A stretch of DNA of 64,000 bases, from positions 1-64,000 of the forward strand of contig DAOROA010000017.1 of NCBI GenBank assembly GCA_035441325.1, written 5' to 3'. The notes beneath the pieces were generated by a model that made no database searches, had not been told where the DNA came from, and saw only the letters and a program-made list of their open reading frames with translations. This stretch comes from Competibacter_A sp002352125 (GTDB lineage: Bacteria > Pseudomonadota > Gammaproteobacteria > Competibacterales > Competibacteraceae). The position numbers were made by a program, and so were the translations under genes. Every line of letters begins with the position of its first letter. Position 1 is the first letter of the stretch. Below, piece after piece: positions 36,346 to 44,605 of the stretch.

Positions 36346-37566
36346 TCAATCCTGGTTGCCGAAACTGCGTTGCAGAACGCGGACACCGTTTTTGTCGCGA
36401 TATAAAATACTGTATAACATCGCGCGCCCGTCGCCCACCCGCGCTTCAGCCCGCAACAAAAAATGCTGGCTGCTAACGCTAAGCTGGGCTTTCAGTTGCG
36501 CGTTCACGGTCAGATGTGCCGCGCTTAAAAAATCGTCCACGTTTTTGTAACCATCGTCGGGCCGATCTTCGAGCAAACGCTCCATGTCTTTCGGATCTTG
36601 CCTCTCGCCCAGGGCTGCCAACACTATTGCGGGTGCCGTGTTGACGTTCAGCGGCGTATCGGGGGATAGGGCGCAAACCAACGGCACCAGCTTGTCGTAG
36701 ACCTCCTGGTCGACGCCCTTGATCAGCCGCAATTCCGACACGCTGATCAGGGGACGATTAGCGGCCAGATAAGGCGGGGTTTGAACGTTGTAATCGCTGT
36801 CTTCGGCGCCGTCGGGAAAGAGCGGGTCCTGATCGGGATCGAGCCAATCGACGATAGCCTGTGCCAGTTCGGGTTTCAGTTCGAGGCTGGTCAACAACCG
36901 TTGTAGAACCTGGAATTGCGGCTCGTTCAAGCGGGCTTTTCGCGATCCGCTGGCGCCCTCGGTATCGGTGGCGTCGGCCGGTTTGGACGCGCCCGGCGAC
37001 AAGCCGGATTGATCGGTATTTTTTTCTGCCCGCTCTTGGTCTTCCTCGTCTTCCGCCTGTTCCCCGCTCTTCTCGGATTCGTTTTTTCGATCCGCGCCGC
37101 CCGAAGCGGGCGCGCCAGCAGTCGAGGATGCCGGCTGCCACAGGCTGTTGAGATTGAAGCGCCCTTGCAAATCGCGCAGGCTGGCCGATAGCGTACCGCC
37201 TTCGACCGGCAGCGCCGGCGGCAAATTGGCCCATGTTTCGCCGGGATGATCGGTTTCGTTTTGCTTGCGATCCCGCGCCAGAACGAGCATCGCCCACTGT
37301 TCGGCTCCGAGCGCGTACAGCCGCGCCTGCTGCTGGTGCTGGAGTATCGTGCTGCGGCGGATCGCCATCTGCTGCAAGGCCGCTAGGCTGGTCGCGGCGA
37401 TGCTGGCGAGGAACACGATCAGCAATACGGTGATCAGGGCGACGCCGGCCTGATCGCGACCGGCGCGATAACGGCCGGCACGATAAAACGCGATCTTCGG
37501 CGTGGCCGGGCGTGGAACGAGATCGGCACGATCAACCGGGCAGAGGCAACAACCGAACGATTTCAC
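36346..37566 (-). CDS. gspK: Type II secretion system minor pseudopilin K
   Basis: This is the large pseudopilin that caps the GspI-GspJ-GspK tip. After a leader of about 40 residues, the processing site reads QAG|VALITVLLIVFLASI. The mature N-terminus lacks Glu5, as is normal for GspK. DLQGRFNLNSLW, QAIVDWLDPDQ and NVNTAPAIVLAAL are family blocks. Between SLWQPA and NEPQFQ lies a polar insert (about residues 146-212) of Glu, Lys, Asp, Ser and Gly. The start overlaps gspJ by 35 bases. Confidence 0.92.
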   Translation of the reverse strand: MKSFGCCLCPVDRADLVPRPATPKIAFYRAGRYRAGRDQAGVALITVLLIVFLASIAATSLAALQQMAIRRSTILQHQQQARLYALGAEQWAMLVLARDRKQNETDHPGETWANLPPALPVEGGTLSASLRDLQGRFNLNSLWQPASSTAGAPASGGADRKNESEKSGEQAEDEEDQERAEKNTDQSGLSPGASKPADATDTEGASGSRKARLNEPQFQVLQRLLTSLELKPELAQAIVDWLDPDQDPLFPDGAEDSDYNVQTPPYLAANRPLISVSELRLIKGVDQEVYDKLVPLVCALSPDTPLNVNTAPAIVLAALGERQDPKDMERLLEDRPDDGYKNVDDFLSAAHLTVNAQLKAQLSVSSQHFLLRAEARVGDGRAMLYSILYRDKNGVRVLQRSFGNQD

Positions 37567-38146
37567 CCCAATCCTCTAGCGTTAGGCCAATTTCCACTGC
37601 GCGGGGCAGCATGTCGAGATCGTTTTTTTTGCTGGCTTCGTCGTTGGCAGGCGGCGGCCAATCGTTGCGCCAATCGTCCTGGTCCAGAAAACGCACCCGG
37701 AGTTCGCGCACCCGGTCCAGCAACAATATTTCGCGTGGCTCGCTCGGACCACCCCGGTCGAGCACGTCCCAGTATAGCCGCCACAGGCGGCCGTCCCGCA
37801 GCCGGTAAGCGACTCGTTGCAGGGTGGCGCGCTGCTGGCCGAGCGGGTTATCCCAGCCAGCGCGGGTCAAGATCAGCCGGTCACTGGCGAGCTCCCCGCC
37901 GATCAAAGCGGCTTGGGGTTCGCCGTACTCGTCGCGGATACCGCGCGGCACGGCTTGTTCGATATCTTGCTCCAGCCGATAAACCGCCAGTTGTACCGCC
38001 GCCAGCCGCCGATTTTGTTCTTCTACGGCGGCGCGGGTGAATAGCACGTTGCGCAAACCGCCATAGGCGGCGATGGACATGATGGCGAATACCGCGAGGG
38101 CAACCAGCAGTTCCAGCAGGGTAAAGCCGCGAGCCCGGACGTTCAT
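37532..38146 (-). CDS. gspJ: Type II secretion system minor pseudopilin J
   Basis: The 204-residue pseudopilin has the prepilin motif RARG|FTLLELLVALAVFAIMS at its N-terminus. GLRNVLFTRAAVEEQNRRLA and WDNPLGQQRATLQRVAYRL are typical of GspJ. It joins GspI and GspK in the tip complex. The ATG at 38146 overlaps the gspI stop by four bases; a long in-frame extension upstream is inside gspI and is not used. Confidence 0.93.
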   Translation of the reverse strand: MNVRARGFTLLELLVALAVFAIMSIAAYGGLRNVLFTRAAVEEQNRRLAAVQLAVYRLEQDIEQAVPRGIRDEYGEPQAALIGGELASDRLILTRAGWDNPLGQQRATLQRVAYRLRDGRLWRLYWDVLDRGGPSEPREILLLDRVRELRVRFLDQDDWRNDWPPPANDEASKKNDLDMLPRAVEIGLTLEDWGEIVRLLPLPG

Positions 38147-38577
38147 GGCGAGCGAAGCTGGCTTTTGGGCGCTCGATCCGAGGGAGACCGATCTTCGGTC
38201 GATTCGTCCGGAGGTGGACGGCTTTTGAAAGCCACCAGCGCGCTCAACACCGGACCATTCTCGTAGGCCCGAACCGCGACTTCCAGACGCGACAGGTCGG
38301 GATCGTCGGTCTTTTTGAACTGCGCTTCCCAACGCCAAGTGCGGTTGGCAAGATCGGCGCTGCCTTTGCGCGAGCCCGCATCCGGCCAGGGTTTGGGATC
38401 CAACAGCAGCTCGTTGACCTTGTTGAGAGCCATCCAACCGGCGAAAGTCTGGTCGCGCAAGTAGCCGACGCTGTTGACGCTCTGGGTCGCGGCACCGGTG
38501 ATTGCGCCCATCGCAATGGCCAGCACCGCCAGCGCGACCAGCACTTCCAGCAGGGTGAAGCCGGTTTGATCCCTCAT
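38143..38577 (-). CDS. gspI: Type II secretion system minor pseudopilin I
   Basis: The 144-residue protein starts with RDQTG|FTLLEVLVALAVLAI and continues with QSVNSVGYLRDQTFAGWMALNKVNELLL, matching GspI. The C-terminal 30 residues are polar (DESTEDRSPSDRAPKSQ) and longer than in the E. coli or Vibrio proteins. It overlaps gspH and gspJ by four bases each. Confidence 0.92.
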   Translation of the reverse strand: MRDQTGFTLLEVLVALAVLAIAMGAITGAATQSVNSVGYLRDQTFAGWMALNKVNELLLDPKPWPDAGSRKGSADLANRTWRWEAQFKKTDDPDLSRLEVAVRAYENGPVLSALVAFKSRPPPDESTEDRSPSDRAPKSQLRSP

Positions 38578-39077
38578 CGCGTCACCTCGCTGACCGTCAA
38601 TCGGCCCAAGGCATCCCCGGCGACCCGGTACAGCGGCGCGTTCGGTCTCTGCTCGTCAGCGAGGCCAAACGCGGCGACGAACTCGGTCGCTTCGCCGCTG
38701 GCTAGCAACAGCACTTGCGGCTTGCGGCTGTTCAGGGGAGCTGGCCGGCCTTCGATCCACAGCCCCAGCGCAATCCCTTCGGGCAGCCGATGTCCGATCA
38801 GGGCATCGGCGGCAGCGGGCGATTGCCACGCGCCTTTTTCGTCCTGACGCAAGATATCGTAGCCGGTACGAGAAAACTGGATACCGCGCAATTCTCCGCT
38901 CAGGATAGCTTCTTGTTGATGCAACTCCACCAGCGCCGCCAGGCGCCGGGCTTCTTCATTCAGCCGCTCTTTGGGTCCGCCGCCGGCCGAGAGCAGAGCG
39001 AAGCTGGTCATAATCCCGATCAGCACTAGCACGACCATGATTTCCAGCAGGGTGAAACCGCGCGCCGGTGCGGTCAT
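38574..39077 (-). CDS. gspH: Type II secretion system minor pseudopilin H
   Basis: The 167-residue pseudopilin shows the prepilin site ARG|FTLLEIMVVLVLIGIMTSF followed by LNEEARRLAALVELHQQEAIL, typical of GspH. A beta-rich C-terminal domain is present. It is the second gene of the series, 24 bases after gspG, and overlaps gspI by four bases. Confidence 0.92.
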   Translation of the reverse strand: MTAPARGFTLLEIMVVLVLIGIMTSFALLSAGGGPKERLNEEARRLAALVELHQQEAILSGELRGIQFSRTGYDILRQDEKGAWQSPAAADALIGHRLPEGIALGLWIEGRPAPLNSRKPQVLLLASGEATEFVAAFGLADEQRPNAPLYRVAGDALGRLTVSEVTR

Positions 39078-39101
39078 CTCGGTGCTTCGATATGAGGTGG
39101 C

Positions 39102-39569
39102 CTAGTCGTCTAGGTTCCAGTTGCCAATGTCGGCATCGACACCTTCGCCGCCCGGCTGGCCGTCGGCGCCCAACGAATAAATATCGATTTCCCCATGCTG
39201 GCCAGGACTGAGGTATTGGTAGGCTTTGCCCCAGGGATCTTTGGGCAACTTGTCCAGATAGCCGCCCTCTTGCCAATGCGACGCATCGGCTGGTTTTTGC
39301 ACCAGCGCCTCTAAGCCCTGCTCGGTAGTCGGATAGCGGAAATTGTGTAGCCGGTATAGATCCAACTGATTCTTGATCACCCGGATATCTTGCTTGGCCT
39401 TGACCACCCGGGCCTTGTCGGGATTGTCCATGATGCGCGGCACCACCACGGCCGCCAGAATGCTGAGAATCACGACTACGACCATGACTTCGATCAGGGT
39501 AAAACCGCTCTGGCCGGCTAGATGGCTGCGCCGCCGCCGGCGGTGGATAGCGAACGGGATAATAGGCAT
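39102..39569 (-). CDS. gspG: Type II secretion system major pseudopilin G
   Basis: The major pseudopilin forms the shaft of the type II pseudopilus. A leader of 22 residues, rich in Arg (HRRRRRSH), precedes the processing site QSG|FTLIEVMVVVVILSILAA. The core has YRLHNFRYPTTEQGLEALV, then LDKLPKDPWGKAYQY and YSLGADGQPGGEGVDADIGN, which contains the calcium-binding loop. It is the promoter-proximal gene of the gsp series here. GspE and GspF genes, which normally lie upstream, are absent. Confidence 0.95.
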   Translation of the reverse strand: MPIIPFAIHRRRRRSHLAGQSGFTLIEVMVVVVILSILAAVVVPRIMDNPDKARVVKAKQDIRVIKNQLDLYRLHNFRYPTTEQGLEALVQKPADASHWQEGGYLDKLPKDPWGKAYQYLSPGQHGEIDIYSLGADGQPGGEGVDADIGNWNLDD

Positions 39570-39634
39570 CACGAATCTCCAAAATCGAGGCCGAAATAGC
39601 AGGCAATAGAGCGGCGGCGCGGAAAACAAACCGT

Positions 39635-40228
39635 TCAGGCGCGGCCTAGCCGATACAGGGCAATTTCGCCCAGCAGATTGGGCCATAAGCGAGGCCCTAG
39701 CCGGGGACGATGGGCGTGGTCCAGCACCGTGCGCTGCAAAATATCGATTCGCTTGCGTCGGCACAGTTCCTCGAAATCGCGGATGGTGAACAGGTGGACG
39801 TTCGGCGTATCGTACCACTGATAAGGCAAGGTTTTGACCACCGGCATGAACCCCTGGAGGGCAATCTGCGCCCGGCAGCGCCAGAAGCCGAAGTTGGGGA
39901 AAGTCACGATGCCCTGCCGACCCACCCGCAACATCTCGTCGAGCAGCGCCTCGGTATGCCGCACCGCCTGCAAGGTTTGGGTCATGATCACGTAATCGAA
40001 GCTGCTGTCGCCAAAATCCGCCAATCCGGCCTCCAAGTCGGCGTGAATGACATCGATGCCGGCCCGAATGCATTTGACGATGTTGTCGGTGTCGATTTCC
40101 AGGCCGTAACCCCCGACCTGTCGATGCGCGCGCAAATAGGCCAGCAGCGCGCCGTCTCCGCAACCCAAATCCAACACGCGCGTGCGGGGGCGGATCCATT
40201 CGCTGATGAGCTCCAGTTCAGGCCGCAT
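39635..40228 (-). CDS. metW: MetW methyltransferase-like protein
   Basis: The 197-residue Rossmann protein has the SAM-binding motif VLDLGCGDGALLAYL and the MetW blocks IHADLEAGLADFGDSSFDYVIMTQTLQAVRH, FPNFGFWRCR and LPYQWYDTPNVHLFT. MetW is required together with MetX for methionine synthesis in many proteobacteria, probably by activating it. It overlaps the end of metX by 11 bases, so the two are translated from one message. Confidence 0.95.
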   Translation of the reverse strand: MRPELELISEWIRPRTRVLDLGCGDGALLAYLRAHRQVGGYGLEIDTDNIVKCIRAGIDVIHADLEAGLADFGDSSFDYVIMTQTLQAVRHTEALLDEMLRVGRQGIVTFPNFGFWRCRAQIALQGFMPVVKTLPYQWYDTPNVHLFTIRDFEELCRRKRIDILQRTVLDHAHRPRLGPRLWPNLLGEIALYRLGRA

Positions 40229-41384
40229 GGGCGTTCACCTCTTGGGCGACCCGCGCCAGATAGCAGCGCAAGGTTTCATGGTAGAGCGGGATCGGCATCA
40301 GAAAAGCATCGTGGCCGTATTCGGATGGAATTTCGGCGTAACTGACCTCGCGTCCGGATCGAACCAGCGCCCGCACGATTTCTTGCGAGCGGGCCGGTGC
40401 AAACCGCCAGTCGCTGGTGAAAGAGATCACCAAAAACCGCGCCCGCGTCCGGTGAAATGCTGCGGACAAATCCTGATCGAAGTCGGCCGCCGGATCGAAA
40501 TAATCCAAGGTCTTGGTGATCAGCAGATACGTGTTGGCGTCGAAGCGGTCCACGAAGGCATGGCCTTGATGGCGCAAATAGCTCTCCACCTGAAACTCGG
40601 TATCGAAGTTGAAGTGGAAGTTGGGCGTGCCCTCGCGCATCTCGCGGCCGAACTTGGCGCGCATCCCTTCGTCGGACAAATAAGTGATGTGTCCCAACAT
40701 CCGGGCGATCATCAGCCCGCGACGCGGCACCACGCCGAACTCGTAATAATGTCCGTGGTGAAAATCGGGATCGGACAAGATTGCCTGCCGCGCCACTTCG
40801 TTGAAGGCGATGTTCTGCGCCGATAGCCGCGGCGCGGCGGCGATCACCAGCGAGTGCCGCACCCGCTCGGGAAACGTGATGGTCCACTGCATGGCCTGCA
40901 TCCCGCCCAGGCTGCCGCCGATCACTGCCGCCCACTGCTGGATACCGAGCCGGTCGGCCAGCCGCGCCTGGCTGCGCACCCAGTCCTTGACGGTGACGAT
41001 GGGAAAATCCGGCCCGTAGGGCTTGCGGGTGTCCGAATTGATGGCGGTCGGGCCAGTGGAGCCTTTACAGCCGCCCAGGTTGTTGCAGCACACCACGAAG
41101 AACTCGCGAGTATCGATGGGTTTACCGGGACCGATGCAGTTGTCCCACCAGCCCGGCTTGCCCGGATCGGTGCCCTCGTGATAGCCGGCGACATGGTGAT
41201 CGCCCGATAAGGCATGGCAGATCAGCACGGCATTGCTGCGGTCGGCGTTCGGCGTGCCGTAGGTTTCGTAGACCATCTCGTAAGCCGCCAGCGACCGGCC
41301 GCAGTCCAGCGCCAGCGGCTCTGCAAAATGGGCGGTCTGGGGGGTGACCAAACCGACGGAATCCGGAGGAAAAGTGTGCGGCAT
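40218..41384 (-). CDS. metX: Homoserine O-acyltransferase MetX
   Basis: The 388-residue alpha/beta hydrolase-fold enzyme acylates homoserine. The nucleophile Ser is in VIGGSLGGMQAMQWTI, and the acid/His end is in YGHDAFLM. Family blocks LICHALSGDHHVAGYH and NNLGGCKGSTGPTAINSDTRKPYG are present. In MetX proteins the acyl donor can be acetyl-CoA or succinyl-CoA, and the sequence alone does not decide. An O-acetylhomoserine sulfhydrylase (metY) in this window favours acetyl. The ATG at 41384 follows CAGGAGCACA; the ATG at 41444 is less likely. Confidence 0.94.
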   Translation of the reverse strand: MPHTFPPDSVGLVTPQTAHFAEPLALDCGRSLAAYEMVYETYGTPNADRSNAVLICHALSGDHHVAGYHEGTDPGKPGWWDNCIGPGKPIDTREFFVVCCNNLGGCKGSTGPTAINSDTRKPYGPDFPIVTVKDWVRSQARLADRLGIQQWAAVIGGSLGGMQAMQWTITFPERVRHSLVIAAAPRLSAQNIAFNEVARQAILSDPDFHHGHYYEFGVVPRRGLMIARMLGHITYLSDEGMRAKFGREMREGTPNFHFNFDTEFQVESYLRHQGHAFVDRFDANTYLLITKTLDYFDPAADFDQDLSAAFHRTRARFLVISFTSDWRFAPARSQEIVRALVRSGREVSYAEIPSEYGHDAFLMPIPLYHETLRCYLARVAQEVNAHAA

Positions 41385-41477
41385 TGTGCTCCTGACCGTG
41401 GTGTTGTATCCGTGGGGAACGATGCAAATAAACGGGGGGATCAAGTCTAATCGGCGCCAGGCTTGGCGGCAACCGGG

Positions 41478-41532
41478 TTTGATTCAATAAAAATTAATAT
41501 ATTTTTTAATGTGTTGAATATATTTATTCACG
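41478..41532. other. AT-rich block upstream of metX
   Basis: About 55 bases of mostly A/T, including AAAAATTAATATATTTTTT, lie between the end of the YggU gene and metX on the minus strand. It is near-palindromic, and on the minus strand would give an A/T-rich hairpin and many -10-like hexamers (TATATT). It is a likely promoter/terminator zone, but I cannot assign one element. Confidence 0.45.
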
Positions 41533-41542
41533 TTGGACAGCG

Positions 41543-41839
41543 TCACTTGGACAGCGGTTCGATCCCCGGCGGCAGCCGGCGCGGGCCGGCGATGCGCAGC
41601 CGCTTGTCGCGGCCGGTTTCGCCGGCCAGCAGCGTCACCTGACTTTTCGCCACCCCGAACAGCGTCGCCAGAAATTCCCGCAAATGAGCGTTGGCCTTGC
41701 CATCCACGGGCGGCGCAACGATGCGGACGCCGATCCGATCATCGCGCGGTGCCAGCCACTCGTCGCGGCTGGCGCGCGGCTGGACCCGAACGTTCAGGAT
41801 CAAATCGGCACCATCCCAACGATATCCGCTAACGCCCAT
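41543..41839 (-). CDS. YggU/DUF167 family protein
   Basis: The 98-residue protein is a compact alpha/beta domain with LILNVRVQPRASRDEW, IVAPPVDGKANAHLREFLA and VTLLAGETGRDKRLRI, the DUF167 motifs. Its function is unknown. The start is taken at ATG 41839, five bases after the yggT stop; an ATG at 41872 would overlap yggT by 29 bases. It ends the proC-yggT-yggU set, a common order in gammaproteobacteria. Confidence 0.88.
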   Translation of the reverse strand: MGVSGYRWDGADLILNVRVQPRASRDEWLAPRDDRIGVRIVAPPVDGKANAHLREFLATLFGVAKSQVTLLAGETGRDKRLRIAGPRRLPPGIEPLSK

Positions 41840-41843
41840 CGCC

Positions 41844-42401
41844 TCAGCGGATTCCCCCTGTCCAGAATCCAAGCAAATCCTGCAACAGCAGGCTGACGAA
41901 GATCAGCGCCACCACCACCAGCATCGGCGATAGGTCGATCCCGGAAATCGGCGGCAGCAATCGCCGGGCCGGCCGCAGCACCGGCGCGGTCAACTGAGCC
42001 AGCACCCGCGCCGCCGGGTGATAAGGATCGGGATTGAACCAGCTTAGCACCGCCTGGATCACCACGCCCCACAGGTAAATGTTGATCAGCAGCTTGAGCA
42101 GCTCCGCCACGGTCAGCAGCAATAAACCGACGACGCTGGCGCTCTGACCGAGCAGCAGAGTCACCAACAACACTTCGACCAGTTGCAGGGCGAACGCCAA
42201 AACCACCGACGCCAGATCCAGCCCCCGGTATCCGGGCACGATGCGGCGCAACGGTAGCAACGGCGGATTGGTGATGCGAACCAAAAATTGCACCAAAGGA
42301 TTGTAGAAATCGGCGCGCACGCACTGCAACAGGAAGCGCAGCATCACCGCCAGGATGTAAAAACCGAAAACGGTCTGGACGAGAAACAGGGTCGCGGTCA
42401 C
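41844..42401 (-). CDS. yggT: YggT family membrane protein
   Basis: The 185-residue protein has two YGGT repeats, each with a pair of membrane helices. The first repeat contains LRFLLQCVRADFYNPLVQFLVRITNPPLLPLRRIVP and the second the parallel SWFNPDPYHPAARVLAQLTAPVLRPARRLLPPI. The role is unknown, although related proteins act in membrane organisation or ion homeostasis. It overlaps proC by four bases. Confidence 0.92.
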   Translation of the reverse strand: MTATLFLVQTVFGFYILAVMLRFLLQCVRADFYNPLVQFLVRITNPPLLPLRRIVPGYRGLDLASVVLAFALQLVEVLLVTLLLGQSASVVGLLLLTVAELLKLLINIYLWGVVIQAVLSWFNPDPYHPAARVLAQLTAPVLRPARRLLPPISGIDLSPMLVVVALIFVSLLLQDLLGFWTGGIR

Positions 42402-43231
42402 GGTTGTTCCCCCAACAAGTCGCCCAGTTCGCGGGCACGCTGGCGAGCGGCTTCCAGCGCTTTGGCGAACAGCGGCCCCACGCCGCCATCGCCCAAGATC
42501 GCCAAGGCCCGTTCGGTGGTGCCCCCCGGCGAGGTAACCCGGACTCGCAACGTGGCGGGGCTTTCCACGCTTTCCAGCGCCATCTTGGCCGCGCCGAAAG
42601 CGGTTTGCAGCGTCAGCAGCCGGGCGATCTCGGCCTCCAGGCCAAGATCCAGCGCCGCGCGCTCCAGCGATTCCATCACCAAAAAGAAATAGGCGGGGCC
42701 GCTGCCGGACAGCGCGGTAACCGCGTCCAGCAAACTTTCGTCGTCCACCCAGACCGTCACACCGACCGCCCGCAACAAGGATTCCGCCAGTTGCCGGTGC
42801 TCTTCGGATACGAATTCGTTGGCGAACAAGGCGCTGGCAGCGCTGCCGACCAAGGCCGGGGTGTTGGGCATGGTTCGTACCAACGCTAGCGATCCGCCGC
42901 CCAGCCAGCGCCGCAAATCCGGTTCGCGCACGCCGGCAGCGACGGAAATCACCAGCGGCTGGTGCGCTTGGATGGCCGGCGCCAACTGCCGGGCGACGCC
43001 TTGCAAAACCTGCGGCTTGACCGCCAATACGACCACTTCGGCCTTGGTGGCAATTTCCGGGTTACCGGCACCAGCATGGACACCGAAACGGCCGTGCAAA
43101 AATTCGCGCTGGCTAGCGTCGGGTTCGGCGACCCAAATGCAGCCCGGATCGTGGCCGCCGCCGATCAAGCCGCCGATCAAACTGCGGGCCATGTTGCCGC
43201 CGCCGATGAAGGCAATGGGAACGTCTTTCAT
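42398..43231 (-). CDS. proC: Pyrroline-5-carboxylate reductase
   Basis: The 277-residue enzyme reduces pyrroline-5-carboxylate to proline with NAD(P)H. The dinucleotide motif is IAFIGGGNMARSLIGGL, with VLAVKPQVL, RTMPNTPALVGSAASALFA and the C-terminal ALSGSGPAYFFLVMESL and VRVTSPGGTTERALAIL as family blocks. It leads the proC-yggT-yggU operon. Confidence 0.96.
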   Translation of the reverse strand: MKDVPIAFIGGGNMARSLIGGLIGGGHDPGCIWVAEPDASQREFLHGRFGVHAGAGNPEIATKAEVVVLAVKPQVLQGVARQLAPAIQAHQPLVISVAAGVREPDLRRWLGGGSLALVRTMPNTPALVGSAASALFANEFVSEEHRQLAESLLRAVGVTVWVDDESLLDAVTALSGSGPAYFFLVMESLERAALDLGLEAEIARLLTLQTAFGAAKMALESVESPATLRVRVTSPGGTTERALAILGDGGVGPLFAKALEAARQRARELGDLLGEQP

Positions 43232-43306
43232 CTCCGCCTCGCGGTGTTAAAGTCGTGGTACCCGGACAAGAACGAATACCGTTTTGCGCCTGGGTAGAAA
43301 CGTGCT

Positions 43307-43702
43307 TCAGGGTTTGTTGCCCAACAGTCGGGCGACCTGCTCGCCGATGTTGGCCAGCAGGTTATCTTTTTGATAAGACTCGTAGACTTGCTGTTTATTG
43401 GCCGGGTCGAGCCGTTGAAAAGAGGCGTAAGTTCCCGGCGATCTTTCTTGCAGAGCCCGCTCGAACCCGTTGCGATCCAAGCCTGGCGCCAACCGTTCGG
43501 CGGCATCCGGCGCGGGCACCGCCCACACCGGCACGACTTGCGGCTGGCTGGTAATCAGGGCGGTGGCTTGCCGTTTGGCTTCGTCCTCGATTTCGCGCAG
43601 ATAGCTGTCGTCTGCACCAGCCAGAAGCGGCGCAACCAACAGCGCCACACTGGCCAGCCGGCCAAGCACGAAGAGAGCGGATATCGGAATAGGTGACGGC
43701 AT
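43307..43702 (-). CDS. Hypothetical secreted protein, 131 residues
   Basis: I do not recognise a family. With the ATG at 43702 the product starts with a signal peptide (about residues 1-29, ending LLAGA). A Glu/Arg/Lys-rich helix (YLREIEDEAKRQATAL) follows, then a Pro-rich linker. The C-terminal half is polar and helical, reading RNGFERALQERSPGTYASFQRLDP and QQVYESYQKDNLLANIGEQVARLL. It should reside in the periplasm. The gene sits between yggS and proC on the same strand, so it may be an operon member. The longer form from 43777 has no signal peptide and is less likely. Confidence 0.65.
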   Translation of the reverse strand: MPSPIPISALFVLGRLASVALLVAPLLAGADDSYLREIEDEAKRQATALITSQPQVVPVWAVPAPDAAERLAPGLDRNGFERALQERSPGTYASFQRLDPANKQQVYESYQKDNLLANIGEQVARLLGNKP

Positions 43703-43792
43703 CGTCGGCTTCCCGGAGCAGCAAATGGGTTTCGGGCCAACGGCCCGAACCGGATTTGGTCGTTGCACTTTAAGCATACTGCAAACCAGCCT

Positions 43793-44479
43793 TCAGGCGC
43801 GCGACCCAAAGATGGCAGTACCGATTCGCACTAGAGTAGCGCCTTCGGCGATCGCGGCTTCGAGATCGTCGGACATACCCATAGATAAAGTATCGAGCTC
43901 TAGTCCGCCAGCGGCCAAGCGCTCCTGCAACGCACGAAGTCGCGCAAAAGGCTTGCGTTGCGCCACGAATTCCGGGTCTGGGGCGGGGATCGCCATCAGG
44001 CCGCGCAACCGCAATCGCGGTAGAGCGGCTACCGCCCAGGCGGCTGCGGGCACTTCCGACTCGTCCAAACCATGTTTGCTGAACTCTTTATCGATATTGA
44101 CTTGCAGACAGACGTTCAGCGGTGGCAGGTGACCGGGCCGCTGCGCACTCAACCGCTCGGCGATTTTCGGCCGATCGACGCTATGAACCCAGGCGAAACG
44201 TTCGGCGATGGATCGAGTTTTGTTGGCCTGAATGGGGCCGATGAAGTGCCACTCCAGATTCAGCGCCGCCAATTCGGTCATCTTATCCAGCGTTTCCTGC
44301 AAGTAGTTTTCGCCGAAACGGATCTGGCCGGCGGCAGCCACCGCCGCGATGGCCGACGGCGGGTGCGTTTTGCTGACGGCCAGCAGCTCGACCGATTCCG
44401 GCGGGCGCCCGAATCGTTGCTCTGCGGCGCGAATGCGAGCCAACACGGCATGAAGGCGAGCGGCATAATCGGTAATCAT
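43793..44479 (-). CDS. yggS: YggS family pyridoxal-phosphate homeostasis protein
   Basis: The 228-residue PLP-binding protein (PLPBP) shows LLAVSKTHPPSAIAA with the PLP lysine, RFGENYLQE, WHFIGPIQANKTR, VCLQVNIDKEFSKHG and GMSDDLEAAIAEGATLVRIGTAIFG. It controls vitamin B6 and amino-acid balance rather than catalysing a reaction. The start at 44479 matches the family. It is divergent from pilT, a common gammaproteobacterial arrangement. Confidence 0.95.
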   Translation of the reverse strand: MITDYAARLHAVLARIRAAEQRFGRPPESVELLAVSKTHPPSAIAAVAAAGQIRFGENYLQETLDKMTELAALNLEWHFIGPIQANKTRSIAERFAWVHSVDRPKIAERLSAQRPGHLPPLNVCLQVNIDKEFSKHGLDESEVPAAAWAVAALPRLRLRGLMAIPAPDPEFVAQRKPFARLRALQERLAAGGLELDTLSMGMSDDLEAAIAEGATLVRIGTAIFGSRA

Positions 44480-44605
44480 GATGGATTCTCTCGTCAGACG
44501 ATGGCGCGGTCGCAACGCTATTGCGATATATACTATTTGAAATTTGAATTTTCCGAATCGCCCGCCATCGGGCCGCTTCGTAACGCTTTCGCGGGAGCAA
44601 CCGCC

